NCBI GenBank assembly: GCA_965200175.1
Contig: OZ241345.1
Span: forward strand, 1,488,001-1,552,000
Reading direction: 5' to 3'
Source of the DNA: Azophilus sp026709365
GTDB taxonomy: Bacteria > Pseudomonadota > Gammaproteobacteria > Pseudomonadales > Azotimanducaceae
Length of the DNA: 64,000 nt
In this document: positions 43,248 to 51,310 of the stretch, in pieces
Numbering within the stretch: the stretch's first letter is position 1
Layout: every line of letters starts with the position of its first letter
Notes under the pieces: model-generated
What the model was told of the DNA's origin: nothing
Databases searched by the model: none
The model's input: only the letters and a program-made list of their open reading frames with translations
Program-made: the position numbers and the translations under genes

Positions 43248-44627
43248 ATGACGAGTGTGGAACGCTTTGGAATGGCAAGGCGCATCGGTGGCGTTGCCGC
43301 CGCTTTGACGGCGACGCTGGTTCTCCTGTTTGGCATTCAGGTGTCGCCCGGCCTCAAGCTCGGTGGCGTTGCGTCGGCTTTCGGCCAGGAGGATGAGCAG
43401 CCCCGCCAGAAGACCCGCCGGGTGCCGTCCATGAGCGAGGCCACCTTCAAGAAGCTGGCCGAGGCGCAGGAGTTCATTGACGCCACGGACCTCAATGGCG
43501 CGCAAGCGGTGCTGCAAGGCATGCTTGACCGTTGCCGGAGCGGTCGCAGCTGCCGCTACAACGGCAACGAAGTGGGGCAGATTCACAACATGCTCGGCTT
43601 CGTCCACTTCTCCAAGGAGGACTATGGCGCGGCCATTCGCCACTATGAGGAAGTCCTTAAGCAGGGGGAGGACATTCCGGAGGGTCTGGAGACCACCACC
43701 CTATACACCCTGGCGCAGCTTTGCTTCGTGGATGAACGTTACGACGACGCCCTGCGCTACATGGAGATCTGGATATCCAAGGCCAACAATCCGGGACCGG
43801 AACCGCATATCTTCATGGGGCAGGTGTACTACCAAATGCAGGATTACGCCAGCGCCGTCGGCCAGATCGAACGCGGCATCGCCGTCGCCAAGGAGCGCGA
43901 CACCGCCGTCAAGGAAAACTGGTGGGCGCTGCTCAACTTCTTATATTTTGAATTGGAGAATTGGCCCAAGGTTCTGGAAATTCTGGAAATTCTGGTGCGG
44001 GACTTCCCCAAGCGGGACTATTGGATACGCCTTGCCGGCATCCAAGGCCAGGAAGGCATGGGCAAGCAACAGGTCTATACCATGATGGCCGCCTACGAAG
44101 CTGGGTTCCTGACCCGCGAGTCGGACCTGACCACCTTGGCCGGTTTGCTGATGCAGGAGGAGGTGCCCATTCGCGCTGCGGCGGTCATGGGCCAGGGGTT
44201 TGGCGACGAGATCATCGAGCGCACCGACAAGAACCTGCGGGCCTTCGGGCAGGCCTACCAGCTTTCCCAGGAGGTGGACAAGGCCATTCCGGTCTTCGAG
44301 GAGGCCGCCCAGCTGGCTGATGACGGCAGAATGTACGAGAGCCTGGCGCAGCTCTACTTGGAGGACGACCAGTTCGACCGGTGCGTTGCAGCGGCTTCCA
44401 ACGCTTTGGACAAGGGTGGATTGCGCAAGGCGCAGAGTGTGCAGATTGTGCGCGGCATGTGCGACTACAATCGCGACCGCCTAACGTCGGCCCGCACCTC
44501 CTTCGTGGCTTGCCGCAACGAGTCCCGGCGTGTGCGCGACCAGTCCAACCAGCGCATCTGCCAGCAATGGATCACCTATATCGACCGGGAAGCCACTCGC
44601 CGCCAGCAGCTCGCTTCGGCGCTCTAG
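43248..44627 (+). CDS. TPR-repeat periplasmic protein of the TonB2-type operon
   Basis: A 459-residue exported protein with an N-terminal signal/anchor (MARRIGGVAAALTATLVLLF) and tetratricopeptide repeats over most of the length (for example LGFVHFSKEDYGAAIRHYEE and VYYQMQDYASAVGQIERGIA). Equivalent TPR genes end the ttpC-exbB2-exbD2-tonB2 operon in Vibrio and Shewanella. Role unknown; perhaps scaffolding of the complex. Start ATG 43248 with AGGAGCAGGAG upstream, 55 bases after tonB. Confidence 0.88.
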   Translation: MTSVERFGMARRIGGVAAALTATLVLLFGIQVSPGLKLGGVASAFGQEDEQPRQKTRRVPSMSEATFKKLAEAQEFIDATDLNGAQAVLQGMLDRCRSGRSCRYNGNEVGQIHNMLGFVHFSKEDYGAAIRHYEEVLKQGEDIPEGLETTTLYTLAQLCFVDERYDDALRYMEIWISKANNPGPEPHIFMGQVYYQMQDYASAVGQIERGIAVAKERDTAVKENWWALLNFLYFELENWPKVLEILEILVRDFPKRDYWIRLAGIQGQEGMGKQQVYTMMAAYEAGFLTRESDLTTLAGLLMQEEVPIRAAAVMGQGFGDEIIERTDKNLRAFGQAYQLSQEVDKAIPVFEEAAQLADDGRMYESLAQLYLEDDQFDRCVAAASNALDKGGLRKAQSVQIVRGMCDYNRDRLTSARTSFVACRNESRRVRDQSNQRICQQWITYIDREATRRQQLASAL

Positions 44628-44635
44628 CAACGGTG

Positions 44636-44663
44636 CGGGAAGCGCGGTTGCTCGCGTTTCCCG
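44636..44663 (+). terminator. Hairpin ending the TonB operon
   Basis: An 11-bp stem with one G-T pair, CGGGAAGCGCG/CGCGTTTCCCG, loop of six, sits nine bases after the TPR gene stop. No T-tract follows, so termination may be partial, and ribE begins 14 bases later. Confidence 0.4.
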
Positions 44664-44676
44664 TTCCCATGTCCTA

Positions 44677-45297
44677 GTGTTTACCGGAATTGTCCAAGGA
44701 CTGTGCGAAGTGGCCTCCGTGGCGGACCAGCCGGGGCTGCGGCGCATGCGCATCCAGATCGGCGATCTTTCCCAAGGCTTGGCTCTTGGCGGATCCGTGG
44801 CGGTCAACGGCGTTTGCCTGACGGCCACTGGCGTTGAGGCGGGCAGTGCCTGCTTTGACGTGGTTCGCGAAACCCTCGACCACACCAATCTTGGTGCGCT
44901 TGCCCCAGGCAGCCGAGTCAATGTGGAGCGCTCCTTTCGGGTCGGCGACGAGATCGGCGGGCACATCCTCTCCGGCCACATCGTTGGCACCGCACTGGTG
45001 GATGCCATTGAGGAAGGCGAGAACGAGCGCAACCTGTGGTTCCGCGTGGAGGCTGATTGGCTGCGCTTCCTGCAGCACAAGGGCTTCGCCGCACTCGACG
45101 GCGCAAGCCTCACGATCGCCGCCGTGGAGGCGTCAGCCCGACGCATCAAGGTGAGCCTGATTCCCGAGACCATCGCCCGCACCACTTTAGGTTCCTTGGC
45201 TCAGGGAGACCGGGTGAATCTGGAAATTGATTCCCAGACCCGCGCCATCGTTGAAACCGTCGAGCGCATGCTTGAGGAGCGGGGAACCCTGCTGTGA
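44677..45297 (+). CDS. ribE: Riboflavin synthase alpha subunit
   Basis: A 206-residue enzyme of two similar lumazine-binding domains. It dismutates two 6,7-dimethyl-8-ribityllumazines to riboflavin. It opens with the diagnostic MFTGIVQG; each domain shows its motif, VNGVCLTATGVE plus GGHILSGHIVG in the first and LDGASLTIAAVE plus VNLEID in the second. GTG is the start (44677). No FMN riboswitch is seen upstream and no other rib gene is adjacent. Its stop overlaps the pyrF GTG by four bases. Confidence 0.95.
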   Translation: MFTGIVQGLCEVASVADQPGLRRMRIQIGDLSQGLALGGSVAVNGVCLTATGVEAGSACFDVVRETLDHTNLGALAPGSRVNVERSFRVGDEIGGHILSGHIVGTALVDAIEEGENERNLWFRVEADWLRFLQHKGFAALDGASLTIAAVEASARRIKVSLIPETIARTTLGSLAQGDRVNLEIDSQTRAIVETVERMLEERGTLL

Positions 45298-46142
45298 GTG
45301 CCACCCCCTCATTTCATGATCGCCTCAGACAAGCTTGGTCGAACAGCGGTTCGCTGGTCTGCGTGGGGTTGGATCCAGTTCGCAGCCGCCTGCCGGCCGC
45401 CTTGCGCCAATCCCCGTTCGCCTTGCGTGACTTTTGCTGCGCCATCGCCGAGGCCACCGCCGATCTGGTCTGCGCCTTCAAGCCCCAAGCGGCGCACTTC
45501 GCAGCCGAGGGGGCGGAGGACCAACTGGCCAGCGTCATCGCCTTCATTCAGCAGCGTTGGCCGGAGGTGCCGGTCATTCTCGACGCCAAGCGCAGCGACA
45601 TCGGCGCCACGGCGGCGTTGTACGCCAAGGAGGCCTTCGAGCGCTACAACGCCGATGCGGTGACCATCAATCCCTATCTCGGCGAGGAGGGCGTTCGCCC
45701 GTTCCTAAGCTACCCAAGTCGCGGCGTGGCGCTGCTGTGCCGCACCAGCAACGCCGGCAGCGGCTGGCTGCAGGCGCATCCCCTCGATGCGCCCCTGTAC
45801 CTGCGCGTGGCGGCGGCGGCTGTGGAGTGGAATCGCGACGGCAACCTGATGCTGGTGGCCGGCGCCACCCATCCCGAGGAGTTGGCCCGGATTCGTGAAG
45901 CCGTCGGCTGCATGCCGCTGCTGGTTCCGGGGGTCGGTGCCCAAGGAGGCGACTTGGCGCAAGCGCTTGCGGCCGGCTTGGATGCCGACCGCCAAGGGCT
46001 CATCGTCAACGCCTCGCGCTCAGTGCTTTATGCCGGCGCCAACGGCGACGAAGCTCGGTTCGAGGAAGCGTCCCGCAAAGCGGCGCTGGCGTTGCGGCAG
46101 CAGGTCAACGCAATCCGAAACCATCAGGGTGCGGCTGACTGA
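45294..46142 (+). CDS. pyrF: Orotidine 5'-phosphate decarboxylase (type 2)
   Basis: A 282-residue enzyme that decarboxylates OMP to UMP, the last step of pyrimidine nucleotide synthesis. The catalytic charged array is D97-x-K99-x2-D102 (ILDAKRSDIGAT). Length and the motifs VGLDPV and GLIVNASRSVLYA match the longer type 2 group found in mycobacteria, Myxococcus and some gammaproteobacteria. Coupled to ribE by a GTGA overlap. Confidence 0.94.
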   Translation: MSATPSFHDRLRQAWSNSGSLVCVGLDPVRSRLPAALRQSPFALRDFCCAIAEATADLVCAFKPQAAHFAAEGAEDQLASVIAFIQQRWPEVPVILDAKRSDIGATAALYAKEAFERYNADAVTINPYLGEEGVRPFLSYPSRGVALLCRTSNAGSGWLQAHPLDAPLYLRVAAAAVEWNRDGNLMLVAGATHPEELARIREAVGCMPLLVPGVGAQGGDLAQALAAGLDADRQGLIVNASRSVLYAGANGDEARFEEASRKAALALRQQVNAIRNHQGAAD

Positions 46143-46222
46143 ACTGGCTGAACGGCTTTTTTCCTCACAGGTCCCTAAACCCGCTTCAGCCAACGAAGTC
46201 GGGCAGAGTTCCCCGGTTCATT

Positions 46223-46301
46223 TCGAGGGCGGGATGCCCTCGCTCCGGGAATCTGCCGGGTTCGAGCGACGATTCACGCAGCGAGGGCCTCCCGCCCTCG
46301 A
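46223..46301. repeat. Dispersed repeat family 2, inverted pair
   Basis: Between the converging pyrF and cytidylyltransferase genes, one unit (TCGAGGGCGGGATGCCCTCG, 46223-46243) faces an inverted unit (GCGAGGGCCTCCCGCCCTCG, 46281-46301). Together they could form a long cruciform. The core matches 7435-7493 and 51181-51201. The rest of the 222-base spacer shows no gene. Confidence 0.75.
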
Positions 46302-46364
46302 TTGTAAATCCGCGGGGACAACGCAGCGGGTCTGCGCACTCAACCAACATCTGCTGAAGCCTGT

Positions 46365-47105
46365 TTACAGGCATGTCCCCTCAAACCACAGAGGCACGGT
46401 GGCGCGGGCGTGCTCCAAGTCCTTGCGGTCGTCGATCTCGCACCAGTCATGGCTGCCGGTGGTGATCACGCCGACGTGGCCTTGGGTGGCCAAGGCGTCG
46501 ATGGCAGACAGGTACCAGCGGCCCAAGGTGGACTCCACGGCCATCATCGATTCGAGCCGCTCCCGGAAAAGCCGAGGGCCGTCGCCTTGGAAGCGGATCA
46601 TGCCGATGGACTCGCCGTGAACTTCGCCGGCGGGCAGCTTCTTGTCCACCTGCTTGAGTTCATTGCCGCGGACGATCACCTTCATGTCGTCATCATCGTA
46701 GGCGTCCTTGACGTTGGTGACCAAGGTGATGGGATGCTGGTCCGGGCTGTTGATCAGCCGGGCAAAGACCGCGGGCTCGAACAGGGTGTCGCCGTTGATG
46801 ATGACGAATGGGTCGGCCATTTCATGGCGCACCACCCAGCAGGTGCCAAGATTGTCGCAATGGGCGTAGAAGGGGTTGTGGGCCGTGCGAACGTCCAGTT
46901 TGGCATAGCCGTCGATGAGTTGGCCGATGAGGCCGGCGCGAAAGCCCGTGGCCACCACCACCTCGGTGGCGCCGGCGGCCGCCAACGCCTCCAACTGCCA
47001 GCCGAGCACGGTTCGTTCGCCGAGCATGAGGGCGCACTTGGGCCGATCCTCGGTCAACGGCAGCAGCCGCTTGCCTTGGCCGGCGGATAGAACGATCACC
47101 TTCAT
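46365..47105 (-). CDS. Choline/ethanolamine-phosphate-type cytidylyltransferase (LicC-like)
   Basis: A 246-residue sugar-nucleotidyltransferase-fold protein. The signature LSAGQGKRLLPLTEDRPKC binds the nucleotide; metal-binding Asp is in IINGDTLF; GWQLEALAAAGATEVVVATGF and DNLGTCWVVRHEM resemble LicC and related phosphocholine, phosphoethanolamine and phosphoinositol cytidylyltransferases. It is the last gene of the six-gene cluster running from 52440, where it would activate a phospho-alcohol with CTP. Separated from the GMC gene by 108 bases. Confidence 0.8.
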   Translation of the reverse strand: MKVIVLSAGQGKRLLPLTEDRPKCALMLGERTVLGWQLEALAAAGATEVVVATGFRAGLIGQLIDGYAKLDVRTAHNPFYAHCDNLGTCWVVRHEMADPFVIINGDTLFEPAVFARLINSPDQHPITLVTNVKDAYDDDDMKVIVRGNELKQVDKKLPAGEVHGESIGMIRFQGDGPRLFRERLESMMAVESTLGRWYLSAIDALATQGHVGVITTGSHDWCEIDDRKDLEHARATVPLWFEGTCL

Positions 47106-47114
47106 CGCGCCAGT

Positions 47115-47183
47115 TTACTCGATTTGCCCGGACGCCGAGATGAGCCAATCCATGAACCAGTCCACGAAACGGGTGCGCAGCAT
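47115..47183 (-). other. 22-codon frame between GMC and cytidylyltransferase genes
   Basis: The frame of the GMC oxidoreductase stays open after its TAG for 32 codons and ends with TAA nine bases before the cytidylyltransferase ATG. An internal ATG at 47183 would give a 22-residue amphipathic peptide (MLRTRFVDWFMDWLISASGQ...). No strong ribosome site is seen. It may be a small protein, a former C-terminal extension of the GMC protein, or chance. Confidence 0.2.
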
Positions 47184-47213
47184 CCCGACGGAGAGCGCAT
47201 TGCAACGGCCCAG

Positions 47214-48827
47214 CTAGTGACGACGAACGTTCCGCGTGGCCAGCAGATGCGCCTTCAAGCGGTGCGCCAAGGCTAGGATGGTCAGGGTGGGGTTGGCCCA
47301 GCCCGCGGTGGGGAACACGGAGCTGCCGAGGATATGGAGGTCGGGGTAGCCGTGGACCGCGCAGTTGCGGTCAACCACCCCATCGGCGGGGTCGGCGCTC
47401 ATGCGGGTGGTGCCCGCATGGTGATAGCCGCCGATGGGGTGGTTGCCCACCGTGTCGTCCACGGGCCAATCGAGGCCGGGTTCATCCAGCCAAGGTGAGG
47501 GCTCCAAAATGCCCAAATCGAGGCGCGCCAACTCTTCGTTCAGGGCATCTGCCAGCTCCCGCAGAGTGTGCTTGTCCTGTTCGCCAAGCCGCCAATCCAA
47601 GTTCGCCTTGGCGCAGCCGAGCGCATCCTTGCGCGTGGAGAGCAGGACGCGGCTGGCGGGATTGGGCGCCTGTTCAGCGCGGATCATGACGCTGAGTTGG
47701 AAGTCCTGCAGCCGCATCAGGCCTCGGGTGACGAGCGGACGCAGGGATCGCGCATAGGCGAATCGTAGCCCGCGGTAGGCATGCCAGAGCCGCCGGTTGC
47801 CGCGTCCGGGCGTCAGCTGGTGCTTCAGTGCCTGATAGGCCTGCCGGGTGCGGGGCACACCCGCTTCGGGATTGCGTTGCCACTTGAAGGTCAAGGCGGT
47901 GTTGAGCGTGCCCCGCTCCCGTTGCAGGGCGGGCGTCGGCAGCAGCACCGGCGCCACGGGAATGCCGCCCGGCGGGAAGCGCATGCGGAAGGCGTTCCAA
48001 AGACGGTAGGGCTTGCGGGTGCGGATGCGGCCGAGGCGACCATGGGGATGTTCCATGAAGAAGCGCCCCACTTGGTCGTGCCGGTTGCCGATGCCCTGGG
48101 GTTCCACGTCGTTTGAGGCCAGCAGCAGGCGGGCGTTCTCGATGCCGCCGCAAGCCAGCACGTAAGCGCGCGCCTTGATCCTTGCCGAATGTCCGTCCGC
48201 GTTGCGCACCAGCACATGGTCGAGGCCTGAACGATCGGGGTTGGCTTGGAGGCACGTGACCGTGGCGTTGATCAGCGTTTCGACGTCCGGCGCCTTGAGC
48301 ACGTCTTGGGTCTGTTTGGCATGGAAGCGCTCTCGCTGCCGGTCGAAGCGCCAGCAGCGGCTGGTGAAGCGGGCGGCGTTCATCGACAGGGCAGGTGCGC
48401 CCCAACGGCGCTGGGCATCGGCGCCGTCATCGGGGGCGCCCAGCCCCAAGTCGGCGTGGGCGGCGCGGTAGCCGTCGGCCAGTTCCTTCGCCTCAATGGG
48501 CCAGCCGCTGTGCGCCACCCAGTCCCGCGCTGCAAAGTCGATCTCGTCCAAGGGGACGCAGCGGCCGCCCCAGATGTTGGTAGTGCCGCCGAAAAACCGC
48601 AGGCGGCTCTCCTCAAGTGGATAGTAGGCCGCGCCGACGTTCTCGCCGACGCCGAGGGCGGCGCTCTCGGGGCCGTAGTCCAAGCCGCCGCTCTCCACCA
48701 GCAGGATGCGCAGACCTTGGCCGCTCAAGCCTCGGGCCAGCGTGATGCCGGCTGCGCCGGCGCCGATGATGCAGATATCGGCTGGGGCGGCGCGGGGTGC
48801 CTTGGCTTGGGCGAAGTCAGTCAGCAC
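47214..48827 (-). CDS. GMC-family FAD oxidoreductase
   Basis: A 537-residue flavoprotein. The FAD motif is ICIIGAGAAGITLARGL near residue 20, the second FAD-contact motif FFGGTTNIWGGRC follows, and the C-terminal GMC domain has GGYHHAGTTRMSADP with the active-site His and LGSSVFPTAGWANPTLTILALAHRL. GMC enzymes oxidise primary or secondary alcohols, sugars or sterols. No signal peptide is visible. It overlaps the upstream hydroxylase gene by 11 bases, so it belongs to the lipid-type cluster and may oxidise the hydroxyl group introduced there. That order of steps is inference. Confidence 0.88.
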   Translation of the reverse strand: MLTDFAQAKAPRAAPADICIIGAGAAGITLARGLSGQGLRILLVESGGLDYGPESAALGVGENVGAAYYPLEESRLRFFGGTTNIWGGRCVPLDEIDFAARDWVAHSGWPIEAKELADGYRAAHADLGLGAPDDGADAQRRWGAPALSMNAARFTSRCWRFDRQRERFHAKQTQDVLKAPDVETLINATVTCLQANPDRSGLDHVLVRNADGHSARIKARAYVLACGGIENARLLLASNDVEPQGIGNRHDQVGRFFMEHPHGRLGRIRTRKPYRLWNAFRMRFPPGGIPVAPVLLPTPALQRERGTLNTALTFKWQRNPEAGVPRTRQAYQALKHQLTPGRGNRRLWHAYRGLRFAYARSLRPLVTRGLMRLQDFQLSVMIRAEQAPNPASRVLLSTRKDALGCAKANLDWRLGEQDKHTLRELADALNEELARLDLGILEPSPWLDEPGLDWPVDDTVGNHPIGGYHHAGTTRMSADPADGVVDRNCAVHGYPDLHILGSSVFPTAGWANPTLTILALAHRLKAHLLATRNVRRH

Positions 48828-49584
48828 CTTCCCGCAGCCCTTGGTTCCAGCGCTTGATGTTGGCCAACGGACGCTTGACGTAGGCGGTCGCCCGAAACAG
48901 GGCCAGCACCAGCTTTCGGCAGGCTTGCCCGGCGCCGTTCAAGGGGCGCTCCACGTCCAGGAACAGCACCACCCGGGATTCGGCGGTGTCGTTGCGCACC
49001 TCGTGCTCAAAGGTGTCGTCGAACAGCAGGCAGCGGCCGTCCTCCCAGTGGCGAACCTGATCGCCCACCCGAATCCAGCAGTCCGCCGCGTTGGCGGGAA
49101 TCCGCAAGCCGAGGTGGCAGCGCACCAGGGCCTTGGTCGGTCCCCGGTGGGGGGGGATGTGGTAGCCGGGGGCCAGAATCGAGAACCAGGCGTTCTGCAC
49201 GCCGGGCAGGGCGTCGATGAGCGCTGCGGTGTTCGGGCAGGCGGCGCAGTTGTCGTCGATCCGGTGGCCAAACACGCGCATCACGAACGTCCTCCAGTTG
49301 TCCCCCTTGGAGATGCGGACTTGATCGGGCGACATTTCATGGAACGTGGGTATGTCCTGGGGATGGCGCATGATGGCGTTGAGTTCGGCGCGGATCGCGG
49401 CGGCTTCGGCTTCCAGCACGGGCACCCAAGCAAAAGCGCTGCGATCAATGAACGGCGTGGTGGCGATGCGCGAGTGGCGGGCGAGAAAGGCATCCAAGGC
49501 GCGCATGACCAGCTTGCCCAAGCGGATTGCGAACCGCGGCTTGGGCGCGCCGCCGTTCCCCCGGTTGTTCACAGCGCCAGCCAT
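48817..49584 (-). CDS. Aspartyl/asparaginyl beta-hydroxylase-family dioxygenase
   Basis: A 255-residue Fe(II)/2-oxoglutarate oxygenase of the AspH family that also includes LpxO, which hydroxylates lipid A acyl chains. Core motifs: FSILAPGYHIPPHRGPTKALVRCHLGL (first iron His and 2-oxoglutarate contacts, about 130-160) and LLFDDTFEHEVRNDT with the second His. A basic/hydrophobic C-terminal tail (ALFRATAYVKRPLANIKR) may associate with the membrane. It overlaps the lipid-kinase gene by 16 bases and the GMC gene by 11. In this context a lipid or aminoacyl-lipid hydroxylation is more likely than protein modification. Confidence 0.86.
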   Translation of the reverse strand: MAGAVNNRGNGGAPKPRFAIRLGKLVMRALDAFLARHSRIATTPFIDRSAFAWVPVLEAEAAAIRAELNAIMRHPQDIPTFHEMSPDQVRISKGDNWRTFVMRVFGHRIDDNCAACPNTAALIDALPGVQNAWFSILAPGYHIPPHRGPTKALVRCHLGLRIPANAADCWIRVGDQVRHWEDGRCLLFDDTFEHEVRNDTAESRVVLFLDVERPLNGAGQACRKLVLALFRATAYVKRPLANIKRWNQGLREGAD

Positions 49585-50414
49585 CGCAAGGGTTCGCTCA
49601 AGGAGAGCCGCAACGGCCCCCGGTTCTCGAACAGCTCGCCGTCAATGGTGTACGGGCCGTCAAGCTCAAGTTCGATGTCGATTTGGTTGCCGCTGGCGTA
49701 GCCCGGCAGCCGGGCCAGGGACGCATCGCCCCGGAGCAGTCGCAAGCTGCGCCGCACCCGGCCTTGGGCGTTGGCGAACACCCAGGTGTTGTGCATCCCC
49801 TTGCCGTCCCCCCAATAGGGACGGCAGCCGAAGAGCAGCCGGTTCAGGGAGGTGGCGATCATCGCAAACACCTGCCGGGTCTCGCCGTTCCAGCGGACCG
49901 TTTGATGCTTGGGGGCCAAGTAGCCCTTTGCCGAGGACCAAACGGTGCGCAACGTGGTGCCGAGCTGGCTGCCGGGGCGGTCGTCTTTCCAATGAGCCAC
50001 CCCGAAGCACACCGCGCCCAGCCCGAAGAACAAGCCGTATTGGCGGCTGTCGGCCTGGTCCACCTGAACGAGCGGCCGAGCGGTGCTTGGCGGCAGCACT
50101 CCGCCGTCCAGCATCGCCTCGAGCGCCTTGACGCACTGCGTGAAGCGCCGGTGGTGATTGATGTCCACCGCCGACATGTTGGTGCGTCCAGCCGGAAGCA
50201 CGGCAATGGGCGGCAGGGCGCTGGCCGGCGTCCGCTCAAGAGCCTCGGTCAGGGTGCGCTGCACGGTGCCGTCGCCACCGGCAAGCACTAGGACGCTGAA
50301 GCGGGACAGGTCCGGAAGCGGCCCTGAGCCCAGCACGAAGCGCTCCCCTGGAAACGCGAGCTGGCGTTCGCCGAGCCCTGCGTTCGGGTTGGTCAACAGG
50401 AGCGGGACCGGCAT
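49569..50414 (-). CDS. Diacylglycerol-kinase-domain lipid kinase
   Basis: A 281-residue protein of the DAGK/sphingosine-kinase catalytic family. The nucleotide motif is VLVLAGGDGTVQRTL (about 42-56), followed by VLPAGRTNMSAVDI where most members have GT-x-N, and a C-terminal beta domain with GRPLRLSLSEP. The N-terminus is slightly short, reading PLLLTNPNAG at once. It phosphorylates a lipid alcohol. It overlaps the nucleotidyltransferase gene by 22 bases and the hydroxylase gene by 16, showing tight coupling. Confidence 0.85.
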   Translation of the reverse strand: MPVPLLLTNPNAGLGERQLAFPGERFVLGSGPLPDLSRFSVLVLAGGDGTVQRTLTEALERTPASALPPIAVLPAGRTNMSAVDINHHRRFTQCVKALEAMLDGGVLPPSTARPLVQVDQADSRQYGLFFGLGAVCFGVAHWKDDRPGSQLGTTLRTVWSSAKGYLAPKHQTVRWNGETRQVFAMIATSLNRLLFGCRPYWGDGKGMHNTWVFANAQGRVRRSLRLLRGDASLARLPGYASGNQIDIELELDGPYTIDGELFENRGPLRLSLSEPLRWLAL

Positions 50415-51310
50415 CGCAGTATCCGTTCGGCAACTTCAAGATCGGCGGCGGAGTCCACGTCAATGGCGGCAACCGGATCCAACACGCCCACCCAGCCGAT
50501 GGAGCAGTCGGTCAAGCGGGACGCTGTGGCCAAAGCGCCATCGACGCTCAAGCGCCCGCAGAAGTAGGCAGCCAAGATGCGCAATCCGAAGCGCCGCACG
50601 ATTCGCCAGGGCCGCTTGCGGTTGGCTTGCACGTCAATCCAGAAGGCGATGGCCCGTGCCGCCCGGGCGTTGTGGAGGTAGAACAGGTTGGTGCCGCAAT
50701 AGGGGCCGTCGGCGAAGCGCAGCCGGGTGCGCTTGAGGCCGGGAAAGCGCTCGGCGACCAATCGGTGGGACGCAAGCCCCACCGTCAAATCGGCGTTCTG
50801 GACGGCCGCCGCAGCGCAGAAGCCGTCGATGGTTGGCGCCGTCAGGAGGGCGTGGTCGCCCGTGGTCAGCAGAATGGGCCAAGTGTCGAGTTGCTGAACG
50901 GCCTTGAGCGCGCTTTGGGCTGGCCCCGCCGCCGGCGCAGTCCACTCAAAGTCCCCGGCGGCAAGCAGGTTGGAGACCGCGCCTGCATGTTGGCCATGCC
51001 GTTGCTCGGGGCCGGCCAGCAGGCCGCCGTCGATCGCCTCGGTGCCACGGAGCGCCCGCAACACCCGAACGAGCGAGGGAATCCCCGCCACCGGCGTCAG
51101 GGGGGATGGTCGCATTGCGCCGCGCCTTCCATGGAACGCATTTCCAGCTTCCTGGCCGGAAGCGCTCTCCTGCGGCCCCGTCGAGGACGGGACGCCCTCG
51201 CTGCGCGACCCCGCTTGGAACAGGCGTTTCGCCTGGCGCGGGTTTCCGCCCTCAGACGGCGCGAGGCGCCGTTCCTCAGCGCGTGTTCCGGCCAGCACGA
51301 TGGCCTTCAC
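50393..51310 (-). CDS. MobA-like nucleotidyltransferase with an apparent repeat-derived insert
   Basis: A 305-residue NTP-transferase-fold protein. It opens with MKAIVLAGTRAE, the nucleotide-binding strand, and resumes the family pattern at PLTPVAGIPSLVRVLRALRG, with metal-binding Asp in LLTTGDHALL and a C-terminal TDCSIGWVGVLDPVAAIDVDSAADLEVAERIL. Between them lie about 56 residues (12-68; Ser/Gly/Glu/Arg-rich) where relatives have roughly 15-20 residues with the conserved lysine. This piece includes a dispersed family 2 repeat in frame. The protein may be damaged or tolerate the insert. Related proteins add CMP or similar to a phospho-alcohol or inositol phosphate. ATG overlaps the acetyltransferase stop (ATGA). 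Confidence 0.8.
   Translation of the reverse strand: MKAIVLAGTRAEERRLAPSEGGNPRQAKRLFQAGSRSEGVPSSTGPQESASGQEAGNAFHGRRGAMRPSPLTPVAGIPSLVRVLRALRGTEAIDGGLLAGPEQRHGQHAGAVSNLLAAGDFEWTAPAAGPAQSALKAVQQLDTWPILLTTGDHALLTAPTIDGFCAAAAVQNADLTVGLASHRLVAERFPGLKRTRLRFADGPYCGTNLFYLHNARAARAIAFWIDVQANRKRPWRIVRRFGLRILAAYFCGRLSVDGALATASRLTDCSIGWVGVLDPVAAIDVDSAADLEVAERILRCRSRSC
51181..51201. repeat. Dispersed repeat family 2 inside a coding region
   Basis: The core TCGAGGACGGGACGCCCTCG differs at one base from the copy at 7435. Unlike all other copies it lies within an open reading frame, 110-130 bases after the nucleotidyltransferase start. The surrounding bases (about 51130-51280) also contain a GGCGTTTCGCC-type inverted repeat and account for the extra residues in the protein. 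Confidence 0.75.
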
